Assembly (NCBI GenBank): GCA_024275635.1
Contig: JAJRYT010000016.1
Coordinates: 34,339 to 98,338 of the forward strand
From: Chloroflexota bacterium
GTDB taxonomy: Bacteria; Chloroflexota; Anaerolineae; Promineifilales; Promineifilaceae
Direction of reading: 5' to 3'
Length of the DNA stretch: 64,000 bases
Shown: piece by piece, positions 28,998 to 38,843 of the stretch
Position numbering within the stretch: position 1 is the first letter of the stretch
How the letters are laid out: each line of letters starts with the position of its first letter
Made by a program: the position numbers and the translations under genes
Notes under the pieces: generated by a model
What the model saw: the letters and a program-made list of their open reading frames with translations, nothing else
Told to the model about the DNA's origin: nothing
Database searches by the model: none

Positions 28998-31061
28998 CTA
29001 CCATTCCACTTTGGGGCGGTGTTCCTGGCAGATGGTGATGAGTTCGAGGAGACGGCCGTTTTCCGCCAAGCCAATAATCAACTCCCGCGCCATCGCACTC
29101 AACTTCTCGCTAAAATCCCCCTCGCGCAGATCCATCTCAAACAAGATGTCCACCAACTCATCCTTGCTGAAATATTTAGTCAGTTTTTCGCGGAAATCAT
29201 ACAGGTCACGGCCGTCCACGGTGGGCAGGTTAGCCAATTCATGTGTGCTGGTTGACGGCTCAATCCTGGATTGGATAGACAGCATTCCGGTTTCTGGCTT
29301 CACCATCATGTAAAACGTCCGCTCCAGCGTGTGAATGCGATCTGTCTTGTCCGCATATTCAATAACCAGCTGCATGGGTACATCGCTGCCATGGGCGCGA
29401 GGAACCACATCCAGCCAATGGCTGTAATCGCGTCCAGGCTGCAAGGTAACAACGGATTGGGTGCGGGCAGTTTGTCCCTCGAAGCGGTCATCCTTGAGAG
29501 CGACATGCAGGCGGCGGGCCACGCCGAAGCCATCGTTGCGCACGATAAAATTCAGCCTGGCCCAGGCGTCGCGGATTAAATCTGATTCCGGCTCTACCTC
29601 GATGGTCAGGATGGCTTGTTGACGGTAACGAGCCACTTCTTTTTCACTACGGCGGCGGCGCTCTTTCTGGCCGGTTTCGGCAAAGGCGCGGGCAGCTTGC
29701 TCCCAGGCGGCGGCTTTCTGCTCATCGTCAACCTCTTGTTTGCTGACGGCTAAGGCGTGTTTGGCCAATGCCTGCGCCCGCTTGCCGTACCGGTCTAACT
29801 GCTGCCACAGGTTGGCCGCTTCCAGCCACGCTGCGCCTGCTTCGTACAAGGCAGCAGCCTGCTCCAAATTGCCTAGTTCGTGCCATATTTCGGCCGCTTT
29901 TAAGGGCTGGTTTTGTTCAACAAAATCAGTGGCTGCTTGTCGTTTTTCAGCGGCGATTGCGTCCGGATCGGCGGCTGGATCGGTGGCAGGTTCGGGGAGA
30001 GTCGGCCGTTCCCAGGCGACTACATTTCCGCCCCGATCAGCCACCAACAACGCATCAGGCGCTAAAATCGGCGGCGTCTCGATCCGGCGTTCCAACTTGT
30101 GCCGCCACCGCTCCACACCCGTTTCCAGGTCAAGCGCGTGCAAAATATGGTTCTCATCAGTCGCGTAAACTGTATCGCCCAAAATGAGGGGGGCGGCGGA
30201 GACCGGTCGCTCCGTAGAGAATGCCCAGAGGGTACGGCCGTTGCGCGCATCCAGCACGTCCAGCCCACTCTGATGCCCTACGAACAACCGCTCCCCCATC
30301 GCCGCCGGCTGGCCCAACGGCCGATTCTCGCCAACGGCCGTTTTCCAATCCAGATTCCCCGAAGCGCGATCCAGCGCATACACCGTCCCCTGGCTGCTGG
30401 CGGCAAAAATATGCGACCCGGAGATGACTGGCGTCTTATCCAGCCAATCCCGCCTGCCGCCCTGGTACTGAAAATGCCAGCGCACATCCCCCTCCAGTTC
30501 GACGGCCAGCAGTTCTGGCCCGCGGCAGGGGATGTAAGCCACATTTTCATGCACCAGCGGCGCGAACAGCGACGCCGTCACCGGCAGCGCCACCCGCTTC
30601 GCTTCATCCCCATCCTGTTCCGGGCTGATGACGAGCAGCGTTTTCCCCCCGGCCACGACGATGACCTGCCGATTGGCGACGACCGGCGCGGCGTAATACT
30701 GTGCCTCCCCCTGCCAGCGCCAGAAAACTGCGCCCGACTCATCCAGCGCCAGCAAAGCGCCTTCTCCTTTGAGAAAATCGCTGCTGCCGGCGGCGACGAC
30801 AACGATCTCTTTTTGTTCGGCGTGCAGGCAGTAGGCGTGCATCCCGCTGACCAGGGCATACTCAAAATCGTGCCGCCAGCGGGGCGCGCCGTCGGTCAAG
30901 GAGAGGGCTTGCACGCTGCCATGCTCCGGGGTGGGACCCGATGGCTGGGTGGCGGCGACCAGCGTCTCGCCTACCGCCAGGAGCGGGTGGATGATGTTTT
31001 GGTCTAATACGGCCGTCCACAAAATATCTGGCGGCGTTGTTTTTGGAAGTTGTTCAGTCAT
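28998..31061 (-). CDS. PQQ-type beta-propeller protein with TPR-like helices and C-terminal EAD7-like domain
   Basis: Repeated 'GxVYALDRASGNLDWK', 'LHALDLETGVERWRH'. C-terminus 'LYDFREKLTKYFSKDELVDILFEMDLREGDFSEKLSAMARELIIGLAENGRLLELITICQEHRPKVEW'. Confidence 0.8.
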   Translation of the reverse strand: MTEQLPKTTPPDILWTAVLDQNIIHPLLAVGETLVAATQPSGPTPEHGSVQALSLTDGAPRWRHDFEYALVSGMHAYCLHAEQKEIVVVAAGSSDFLKGEGALLALDESGAVFWRWQGEAQYYAAPVVANRQVIVVAGGKTLLVISPEQDGDEAKRVALPVTASLFAPLVHENVAYIPCRGPELLAVELEGDVRWHFQYQGGRRDWLDKTPVISGSHIFAASSQGTVYALDRASGNLDWKTAVGENRPLGQPAAMGERLFVGHQSGLDVLDARNGRTLWAFSTERPVSAAPLILGDTVYATDENHILHALDLETGVERWRHKLERRIETPPILAPDALLVADRGGNVVAWERPTLPEPATDPAADPDAIAAEKRQAATDFVEQNQPLKAAEIWHELGNLEQAAALYEAGAAWLEAANLWQQLDRYGKRAQALAKHALAVSKQEVDDEQKAAAWEQAARAFAETGQKERRRRSEKEVARYRQQAILTIEVEPESDLIRDAWARLNFIVRNDGFGVARRLHVALKDDRFEGQTARTQSVVTLQPGRDYSHWLDVVPRAHGSDVPMQLVIEYADKTDRIHTLERTFYMMVKPETGMLSIQSRIEPSTSTHELANLPTVDGRDLYDFREKLTKYFSKDELVDILFEMDLREGDFSEKLSAMARELIIGLAENGRLLELITICQEHRPKVEW

Positions 31062-31072
31062 GAGCGAAGACT

Positions 31073-31097
31073 TTCCCGGAAACTGGCAGTTTCCGGG
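31073..31097. terminator. Perfect hairpin TCCCGGAAACTG-g-CAGTTTCCGGGA between two co-directional genes
   Basis: 12-bp perfect arms read directly. Confidence 0.6.
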
Positions 31098-31108
31098 AGA
31101 ACAAAATT

Positions 31109-32881
31109 TTAGGGCGCCGGCGTATAGGTAACGTTGTCGTAAACAGCTTTTAAGTCCTGGTCAATGTCGTTAAACAAAATCAGTCCCAGGCTGCCTTTGG
31201 TTAATTTGGTATTGGTCGCCGACCCTACTTTGTCATCATTGACATAAAAAATTATCGAGCCGTCCGCAATCTCTACTTTTAATTTGTTCACCGACCCCGC
31301 CTGGGTATTGACTGTTCCGCTCATATCAACCGACAACAGCCCTTCAAAATCAGAACATCGGGAGCGGCAGTAAGACGCCGCCGCACGGCCGTCATCGTTC
31401 AAATAAAACTCGTACCAATCTTCGGTTTGTTCATCAAACATGAATACCATACCCGAACCAGCGGTGTTGGCCTGGGCATCGGGCATGGTGACTTCGACTT
31501 CATATGTTCCATCGCCAAAAACCCCATCGTAGGTGATCCAACTAAACCCCTTGATGCGCGTCACAAAAACGGCCCGCCCGTTGGCAAGTTCAAATTCATC
31601 GCTCTCAATCAGGCCTTCGATGGCCCAGCCATCGGGATCGCTGAAGTAGTTGAAACCAGGATCGAATTGGCTGCCGCTGTCGCTAACCGGCGCTTGTACT
31701 ACGCTGTCATCTGATGCGGGGGTAGGTTCCGGCGGCGTAGTCGGTTCGGGGGGAACGGCCGTTGGCTCGGCAGCGGCCGGTTCCTCTGTCGGCGACGCGG
31801 TCGGCGGCTCAGTGGGCTGCGCCGGCTCGCTGACTGGTCTGGCGGCGGCCAGTTCGGGTGCAGCCTCGTCTCCGCCGCGCCCGGACAGGGCAATTATGCC
31901 GATGATGGCGATGACGACGACGCCAGCCACTGCGTAAGCCCAGGTGGGAATGCCCGATTTGGCTGGGGCGGGGGTGACGGGAACGGCCGTTGTCGGCGGT
32001 GAAGGGGGGGCCAGTTCTGGTTCTGGTTTAGCTGGCGAAGGTGGGGAGGAAACGGCCGTCTCCTCCCCGTTCACCACCGCCTGCAATGCCGCCGAAAATT
32101 CCTCAGCCGTACCAAACCGCTCATTCCGCTCTTTAGCCATCGCCTTTTCAATGACGCTTTGGATGGCCAGGGGCAAATCAGGCCGCGCTGTTAAAATATT
32201 GGGGATGGGTTCCGTCAGGTGCATCACCAGCAGGCGGGGCATGCTATCATGGACGTAGGGGGCGGTTCCGGCCAGCATTTCGTAGAGGATGATACCCAGG
32301 GCATAGATGTCGGAACGGCCGTCAATATCCGGTTTGCCATCCGCCTGTTCCGGACTCATGTAAGCCGGCGTCCCCAGCGTATTGCCCGTCCGTGTGTAAC
32401 TTTCCGCGCTTTCCGCCAGCTTGACAATGCCAAAATCGCCCAGGTACGCTTCCCCATCCTCGTCAAACATGATATTGCCCGGCTTCAAATCGCGGTGAAC
32501 GATCTCCTTACTGTGCGCCTTGTCCAGCGCCCCGGCCACGCGCTGAATGATGCGAGCCGCATCTTCCAGGCTCATCGGCCCCTGGGCGATGCGATCTTTC
32601 AGCGAGCCGCCCTTCATCAACCGCATAACAAAATAGGGCCACTCCCCGTCCTCGCCGTAATCGTACATGGAAACGATGCTGCCATGTTCCAGCGCGGCCA
32701 CCGTCTTCGCCTCCCGCTCAAACCGGGCCGAAAATTCTGGGTCATGGGCAAAATAGTTCGGCAGCAATTTCAAGGCTACATCCCGCTCCAAAACGGGATC
32801 ATACGCCAGGTAAACGGTGGCCATGCCGCCGCGCCCCAGTTCCCGCTTGATCTGGTAGCGGCCTATTGTTTTTTCGCTCAT
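31109..32881 (-). CDS. Membrane-anchored Ser/Thr protein kinase (PknB-like) with C-terminal extracytoplasmic concanavalin-like domain
   Basis: 'IGRYQIKRELGRGGMATVYLAYD', 'VHRDLKPGNIMFDEDGEAYLGDFGIVKL', TM segment 'IPTWAYAVAGVVVIAIIGIIALSG', PT-rich linker. Confidence 0.93.
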   Translation of the reverse strand: MSEKTIGRYQIKRELGRGGMATVYLAYDPVLERDVALKLLPNYFAHDPEFSARFEREAKTVAALEHGSIVSMYDYGEDGEWPYFVMRLMKGGSLKDRIAQGPMSLEDAARIIQRVAGALDKAHSKEIVHRDLKPGNIMFDEDGEAYLGDFGIVKLAESAESYTRTGNTLGTPAYMSPEQADGKPDIDGRSDIYALGIILYEMLAGTAPYVHDSMPRLLVMHLTEPIPNILTARPDLPLAIQSVIEKAMAKERNERFGTAEEFSAALQAVVNGEETAVSSPPSPAKPEPELAPPSPPTTAVPVTPAPAKSGIPTWAYAVAGVVVIAIIGIIALSGRGGDEAAPELAAARPVSEPAQPTEPPTASPTEEPAAAEPTAVPPEPTTPPEPTPASDDSVVQAPVSDSGSQFDPGFNYFSDPDGWAIEGLIESDEFELANGRAVFVTRIKGFSWITYDGVFGDGTYEVEVTMPDAQANTAGSGMVFMFDEQTEDWYEFYLNDDGRAAASYCRSRCSDFEGLLSVDMSGTVNTQAGSVNKLKVEIADGSIIFYVNDDKVGSATNTKLTKGSLGLILFNDIDQDLKAVYDNVTYTPAP

Positions 32882-33032
32882 TAGAGAAACCTCCTGGACA
32901 TTTTCCTGCTGTTTTGGCAATTGATGGACTCATGGATGGGAAGATGTACACTATTATAGAAGTCGATAGGGAAACTATGCAAGTTTTATCTCATATTTAT
33001 CTGATTTTTTCTAAAAACATTAACGACTAAGG

Positions 33033-33097
33033 CATCCTCCCGGAGGTTCACGAGAGGTTAGCTGTTTTCATCAGGCCAACCTCCGGGGGGATTAGTA
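33033..33097. repeat. CCTCCCGGAGGTT...AACCTCCGGGGGG palindromic repeat, copy 1
   Basis: ATCCTCCCGGAGGTTCACGAGAGGTTAGCTG...CAACCTCCGGGGGGATTAGTA, in the leader of the FAD/Fe-S gene. Confidence 0.8.
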
Positions 33098-33104
33098 GGA
33101 TAAA

Positions 33105-36100
33105 ATGGGGGCTATTATGCGAAAATCAATTACCCGATCCAACTCGGCACACAATCAAAAACTGGCTGATTTTTGGGGCGCACTCAAAAAGGCGGTGAAC
33201 GGCCGTCTCCAAACCGACGCCGTCAGCCGCACCCTGTACAGCGCCGACGCCAGCATCTACCAAGTCATGCCCCACGCCGTCCTCATCCCCCAAACCATCG
33301 AAGATGTCCAGGCGGCGGTGGAACTGGCGGCCCAATACCAGATGCCGCTGTTGCCGCGCACGGCCGGAACCAGCTTGGCCGGTCAGGCGGTGAATGAGGC
33401 GTTGGTGATTGATTTCACCCGCCATCTGGACAGAATGTTGGAAGTGAACGCCGAGGAGGGATGGGTTCGGGTTCAGCCGGGGATTGTATTGGATGAACTG
33501 AACCTGCATCTACGGCCGTACCACCTGCAATTCGGCCCCGACCCGGCCAGCAGCAACCGGGCGGCGCTGGGGGGCATCGTTTCCAATAATTCCACCGGAG
33601 CGCATTCGATTTTATACGGCATGACGGCCGATCACGTCCTGGAAATGAATGTCATCCTGAACGACGGTTCGACGGCCCATTTTGCTCCTCTCAAACCGGC
33701 AGAATTGGCGCGAAAATCGGCGGGAAACGGCCGTGAAGCCGACATCACCCGCCAAATACACCAATTAACCAATAACCCAATTCACCAATCCACCATCCTT
33801 GAAGCCACTCCCCGCCATTGGCGGCGCTGCGGCGGCTACAACCTGGATCGATTTGTCGAGGGGGCGTCATTCCAGTGGCCGCAGGACGGCCGTTTTAACC
33901 TGGCCAAACTGGTGTGTGGGGCGGAAGGCACGCTGGCGGTGATGACGGAGATTAAGCTGAACCTGGTTCCCTGCCCGGCGAAGACAGCGCTGGCGATTAT
34001 TCATTTTGATGATTTGCGAACGGCGCTGACGGCCGTGCCCGCCATCCTGGAAACCGGCCCCTCCGCCGTCGAACTGCTGGACAATCTGGGTCTCACCCTT
34101 TGCCGCGATGTACCGGAATACGCCCGCCTGCTGAACACGTTCATTGACGGCCGTCCCAACTGCGTCCTGATCACCGAGTTTTATGGGGAGGGGGAGAAAG
34201 ATTTAAGATTAAAGATTGATGGATTAAGACGGCGCTTGCAACAAGAGAAAGCCGGTCACATCGCCGTCACGACCGCTTTCACGCCGGAGCGGCAAGCCAA
34301 CGTGTGGAAGGTGCGCAAAGTCGGCCTGGGGCTGCTCATGTCCATCAAGGGCGACCACAAGCCGATTCCTTTCATCGAGGATGCGGCCGTGCCCGTCGAG
34401 CATCTGGCGGAGTACGTCACCAAAGTGGAGGCGTTTTGCCGCGACATCGGCACGGAGGCGGCTTACTACGCCCACGCCAGCGCCGGCTGCCTGCACGTGC
34501 GCCCGCTCATCAACACCAAGAAGGCGAACGAGGTCGCCAAGCTGCCCCAAATCACCCAATTTTCGGTAGAACTGCTCAAGGGGTACGGCGGCTCCTTCTC
34601 CAGCGAACACGGAGACGGCCGTGCCCGAAGCTGGTTCAACCAGGCATTTTTCGGCCCCGACCTATACGCCCTCTACCGGCAGGTGAAGCGCATTTTCGAC
34701 CCGGACAATCTGCTCAATCCGGGCAACATCGTGGACGCCAAGCCAATGACTGAACACCTGCGCTACGGCGAAAGCTACCGGTTCGCCCCCCTCACCCCTC
34801 ACCTCGATTTCAGCGAACACGGCCAAACGGCGTCTGGCGGCTTTGACCGGGCCATCGAGATGTGCAACGGCGCCGGCATCTGCCGCAAGCGGACGATAGA
34901 CACCATGTGCCCCAGTTTCCAGGTGACGCGGGAGGAGATGCACAGCACGCGCGGCCGGGCCAACCTGCTGCGGGCGGCGTTTTCTGGCAAATTAGGGACT
35001 GGAGATGGGAGACTGGAGACTGGACAGTCTCTAATCTCCAGTCTCCAGTCTCCGGTCTCCCAAGCTTTGTACGAAGCGATGGACTTGTGCATCGAGTGCA
35101 AGGCGTGCCGGGCGGAATGTCCCTCCTCGGTGGACATGGCGAAAATCAAGTTTGAGTTTCTGGCGCACTATTATGACGCGCGCGGCGTCCCCCTGCGCGC
35201 CCGTCTCTTTGCCGCCATCCCCCGGCTCAACCGGCTGGGCAGCGGCCCGCTGGCTCCCCTGGCTAACCGGACGCTGCGCAACCGCCTCGTCCGCGCCGGG
35301 ATGGAACGTTTCCTGGGCATCTCCGCCCAACGTGCCCTGCCCCAATTTGCCCGCGTCCCCTTCACTAAATGGTTTACCTCCCGCCATACGCAATACGGAA
35401 TACGGAATACGGATCACGGATCACGCCAGATCGCCCTCTACGCCGACCCCTTCACCAACAATACCGAGCCCGATATCCTCATCGCCGCTACGGAGCTGTT
35501 GGAAGCGGCCGGGTTTGGGGTGATGGTGGTCGATGTGGGGGATGACGGCCGTGCCGCCATCTCCAAAGGGCTGGTGGACAAAGCACGCGCCGCCGCCCGG
35601 CGTACGGTGGACAAACTGGCCCCCTTCGCCGAACAGGGCATCCCTATCGTCGGCGTGGAACCCTCCAGCCTGCTCAGCCTGCGTGACGAGTATCTCTACC
35701 TGCTCCCCGGCGACGAGCGGGCCAGGCTGGTTGCCGAACACGCCCTCACTTTTGAGGAATTCATCGCCCAACAAGCCGACGCCGGGACGCTCAACCTGAG
35801 CTTCACCGACGAACCGCGCCATATCCTGCTGCACGGCCACTGCCACCAAAAAGCGCTGGTGGGGATGGAACCGGCCCGCCGGACGCTGGGGCTGTTGCCT
35901 AACGCCGTCATCGAGGAGGTGGATTCCGGCTGCTGCGGCATGGCCGGTTCCTTCGGCTACGAGGCAGAGCATGTGGCGATTTCGCTGCAAATGGGGGAGC
36001 GGAGGCTGTTCCCGGCCGTCCGCGCCGCCGCGCCGGAGACGATTATTGTGGCCGCGGGAACGAGCTGCCGGCAGCAGATTAGGGAGGGGGTGGGAAACGG

Positions 36101-36164
36101 CCGTCGCGCCCTGCACCCGGCGCAGGTTCTCCGAGACGCGCTCATTTCTGAAACAACAACTTGA
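33105..36164 (+). CDS. FAD-linked oxidase / Fe-S fusion protein (D-lactate dehydrogenase, GlcD+GlpC type)
   Basis: FAD-binding 'PRTAGTSLAGQAVNEALVIDFTRHL', 'EHGDGRARSWF', 4Fe-4S 'CNGAGICRKRTIDTMCPSF' and 'CIECKACRAECPSSVD', CCG-type 'HGHCHQKAL...EEVDSGCCGMAGSFGYE'. Interrupted in frame by heptamer-repeat segments. Confidence 0.92.
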   Translation: MGAIMRKSITRSNSAHNQKLADFWGALKKAVNGRLQTDAVSRTLYSADASIYQVMPHAVLIPQTIEDVQAAVELAAQYQMPLLPRTAGTSLAGQAVNEALVIDFTRHLDRMLEVNAEEGWVRVQPGIVLDELNLHLRPYHLQFGPDPASSNRAALGGIVSNNSTGAHSILYGMTADHVLEMNVILNDGSTAHFAPLKPAELARKSAGNGREADITRQIHQLTNNPIHQSTILEATPRHWRRCGGYNLDRFVEGASFQWPQDGRFNLAKLVCGAEGTLAVMTEIKLNLVPCPAKTALAIIHFDDLRTALTAVPAILETGPSAVELLDNLGLTLCRDVPEYARLLNTFIDGRPNCVLITEFYGEGEKDLRLKIDGLRRRLQQEKAGHIAVTTAFTPERQANVWKVRKVGLGLLMSIKGDHKPIPFIEDAAVPVEHLAEYVTKVEAFCRDIGTEAAYYAHASAGCLHVRPLINTKKANEVAKLPQITQFSVELLKGYGGSFSSEHGDGRARSWFNQAFFGPDLYALYRQVKRIFDPDNLLNPGNIVDAKPMTEHLRYGESYRFAPLTPHLDFSEHGQTASGGFDRAIEMCNGAGICRKRTIDTMCPSFQVTREEMHSTRGRANLLRAAFSGKLGTGDGRLETGQSLISSLQSPVSQALYEAMDLCIECKACRAECPSSVDMAKIKFEFLAHYYDARGVPLRARLFAAIPRLNRLGSGPLAPLANRTLRNRLVRAGMERFLGISAQRALPQFARVPFTKWFTSRHTQYGIRNTDHGSRQIALYADPFTNNTEPDILIAATELLEAAGFGVMVVDVGDDGRAAISKGLVDKARAAARRTVDKLAPFAEQGIPIVGVEPSSLLSLRDEYLYLLPGDERARLVAEHALTFEEFIAQQADAGTLNLSFTDEPRHILLHGHCHQKALVGMEPARRTLGLLPNAVIEEVDSGCCGMAGSFGYEAEHVAISLQMGERRLFPAVRAAAPETIIVAAGTSCRQQIREGVGNGRRALHPAQVLRDALISETTT
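34991..35061. repeat. In-CDS inverted heptamer repeat (GGAGACTGGAGACTGGA...TCTCCAGTCTCCAGTCTCC)
   Basis: Read directly. Encodes 'LGTGDGRLETGQSLISSLQSPVS' within the Fe-S region. Confidence 0.9.
35391..35426. repeat. In-CDS heptamer repeat (ATACGGA/TCACGGA)
   Basis: CATACGCAATACGGAATACGGAATACGGATCACGGATCACG. Encodes 'HTQYGIRNTDHGSRQ'. Same unit type as 9321-9521. Confidence 0.9.
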
Positions 36165-36244
36165 TCTTGGGTGTCAAGACTCGGACTAATCTCTAGTCTC
36201 CAATCTCACGTAAGTTATTTAATCCTCACTGCAAAGCGACATCA

Positions 36245-38556
36245 TCACGAGAAACAGCCGACAGCCTCGTTCAACTCTTCCTCCCGCCCCAATATCTCGA
36301 CCACATCACCGCTGCGTAAAGTTGTCTCGCCATGCGGGATAATCGTCTCTTTATCACGGCGAATGCTTACAATGATGCAATCCGGGGGTAACGTTAACTC
36401 GCATATCTTCTGGCCTGAACAAGCGGCATTAGCCGGAATTATACATTCATGGCGGCGCACAAGATGCTCTTTAGTTTTGGGGATCACGGCCGTTCCCTCC
36501 GTCAACTGCTCCTTTACCACAGAAATACATTTATGATCGGCAAAAACCGCGACCATGTCCCCCTGTTGCAACACCGTATGTCCATGGGCAATATGCAGCT
36601 TACGCCTCCGGCGTACAGATACAATCAAACAGGCGTCAGGCAGTTCAACTTCACTCACCCGCAGTCCAACAACGGCCGACCGGGCCGGGATTTCAACATG
36701 AATAAAAGTCGCCCCATCTAAATTCCCCAATCGCAGCGCTTCAGCGCGATGTTGATGACGCGCGCGTTTCACAATCGCATGATTATAAGCGCGAATAATA
36801 TCCCCCCGGCGCACAGTCCCTAACAACTTCCCCGATCCAGCCTGATCAACAACCGGCAGCCGCCCCAAATCACGCGCCCCCAAACGACGTAGAGCCAGCC
36901 ACATCGGTTCATGAGGATAAGCTACTACCAGCCCATCAGTCGTGGCAATGTCGGCCACTGTTTTACCTTCGATAGTTCCATTGGCCAACGCCCTATCCAA
37001 GTCCTGAATACTAACGACGCCCACCAGTCGTTTCGCATCATTCAAAACAGGAAATCCATGATGGTGCGTTTGGGCGAATTCATCAGCCAACTCCTCAAGC
37101 GACATATCTGCATAGACGACATCAACATCTGTTGTCATCGCCTCGCCAACGGTGACGCCTTGCATAACATCAATATCCTGCCCATATTGCAAATGCACGC
37201 CGCGGCGGCTCAACTTCAGCGTATAAATTGATTCCTGGTTAAGCACGCGGGCCACAATCGTGCTGATCACCGTTGCCAGCATGAGCGGCAAAATAATGCT
37301 GTAATCCCCGGTCATCTCGAACAAGATGAGAATAGCCGTCACCGGCGCGTGAGCCGCCCCGGTAAAAAAGGCGGCCATGCCAACCAAGGCATAAGCGCCA
37401 GAAGGGGCCGTGATAGTGGGAAAAAGCAGATGGGCAATCTGGCCAAATGCCCCACCCAACATCGCGCCCATGAATAGTGATGGCGCAAAAATACCGCCAG
37501 AACCGCCGGCGCCTAATGTAAGGATCGTGGCCAATAATTTAGCAACCAAGAGGATGAGCGCCATCCGGACAGCCAGATTGCCAAATAAAACATCAGTGAT
37601 GCTGTTATATCCAACGCCAAAGACCCGTGGAAAACCATCAACTTTATAGGTAACTATGCCCAATATTCCCAAAAGTATGCCGCCTAGAATCGGCTTGAAA
37701 TACTCTGGAAAACGCAGCTCGTCCCAGAAATCTTCCGATAAATAAAGGGCGCGGGTAAATCCTACAGAAGCGGCAGCGGCAATGACGCCTAACAACGCAT
37801 ACAAAATCAACTCCCACGGGCTGACCAAGGTATATTCAGGAATGGTAAAGGCACGCAAGTCGCCCTCGAAAATCTGGGCAATGATATCGGCCGTGACGGC
37901 CGATATGACGACTGCTCCAAAATAAATCGCGTGAAGCCGCCCTAAAATAATCTCCAGGGCAAAAATAGATCCGGCAATTGGCGCGTTAAAGGTGGCGGCG
38001 ATGCCTCCGGCCGCGCCACAGGCAACCAAGTTACGCACCCGTTCATCGGACAGTTTGAATGCCTGCCCTACCGTTGACCCTAACGCCGAGCCAATTTGGG
38101 CAATGGGGCCTTCACGGCCAACCGAGCCGCCGACGCCAATACATATGGCGGACGCCAGTGATTTGATCACAGCCACACGTGGGCGGATGCGTCCGCCTCG
38201 TAAAGCGACTGCTTCCATGACTTCGGGAACGCCATGCCCTTTGGCCTCGCGGGCATAGAAATAGATAAGCGGGCCGAATATCAGGCCGCCAACGGCCGGT
38301 ATGATGAGCAAATGATAGGGGGCTATCCCGGCCAGCCATTTGCCCAATCCATCATAGGCCAATGATTGGAACGCTGCGATGAGCCACCGGAAGACAACGG
38401 CTCCCAACCCGGCGCCAATGCCCACAATCAGCGCCGTAAACATAACGATGCCTGATTCTGGCGCTTGATGCCGATCAAGCCACTGCGACAGCCGCTGTCG
38501 CCCTTGTCGAGCAACGGCGCCGCCTCTCTTGTGAATGGGGGTATGAATCATCGTCA
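36245..38556 (-). CDS. ClC-family chloride channel/transporter with CBS pair and two TrkA-C (RCK_C) domains
   Basis: 'GHGVPEVMEAVALRGGRIRPRVAVIKSLASAICIGVGGSVGREGPIAQIG', 'GAGGSGGIFAPSLFMGAMLG'; CBS and RCK_C repeats. Confidence 0.93.
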
Positions 38557-38704
38557 TTGAACACTCCTTGCTAAAAAGCGAGTGACTGAGTGGTGATAGA
38601 ATGCCTCCGATTTGAAACAAAAGCAGTATACCTGAGATAATGATGACGCTGCAAAAAATTTGAGGTATTATCACCTGTTACTTTTGTCAATTGACGTAAC
38701 TACA

Positions 38705-38770
38705 TCACCCTCCCGGAGGTTGAGATAGGTTAAATATCATCTAACTCGCGAGCCTCCGGGAGGGTTAGTA
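38705..38770. repeat. CCTCCCGGAGGTT palindromic repeat, copy 2
   Basis: TCACCCTCCCGGAGGTTGAGATAGGTTAAATATCATCTAACTCGCGAGCCTCCGGGAGGGTTAGTA, between the divergent ClC genes. Confidence 0.85.
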
Positions 38771-38843
38771 AATAAATTGACAACAACTGCAGATGCCCGG
38801 CTTTCTGCTTTGGGCAAATCTTCGCAAATGATGAGGAAGTACA

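Noticed and set aside
30099-31007. 302-aa plus-strand ORF opposite the PQQ-propeller gene
   Set aside because: Shadow ORF rich in R/P/H; no start context or family resemblance.
35421-36116. 231-aa minus-strand ORF opposite the FAD/Fe-S gene
   Set aside because: Shadow ORF of a conserved coding strand.
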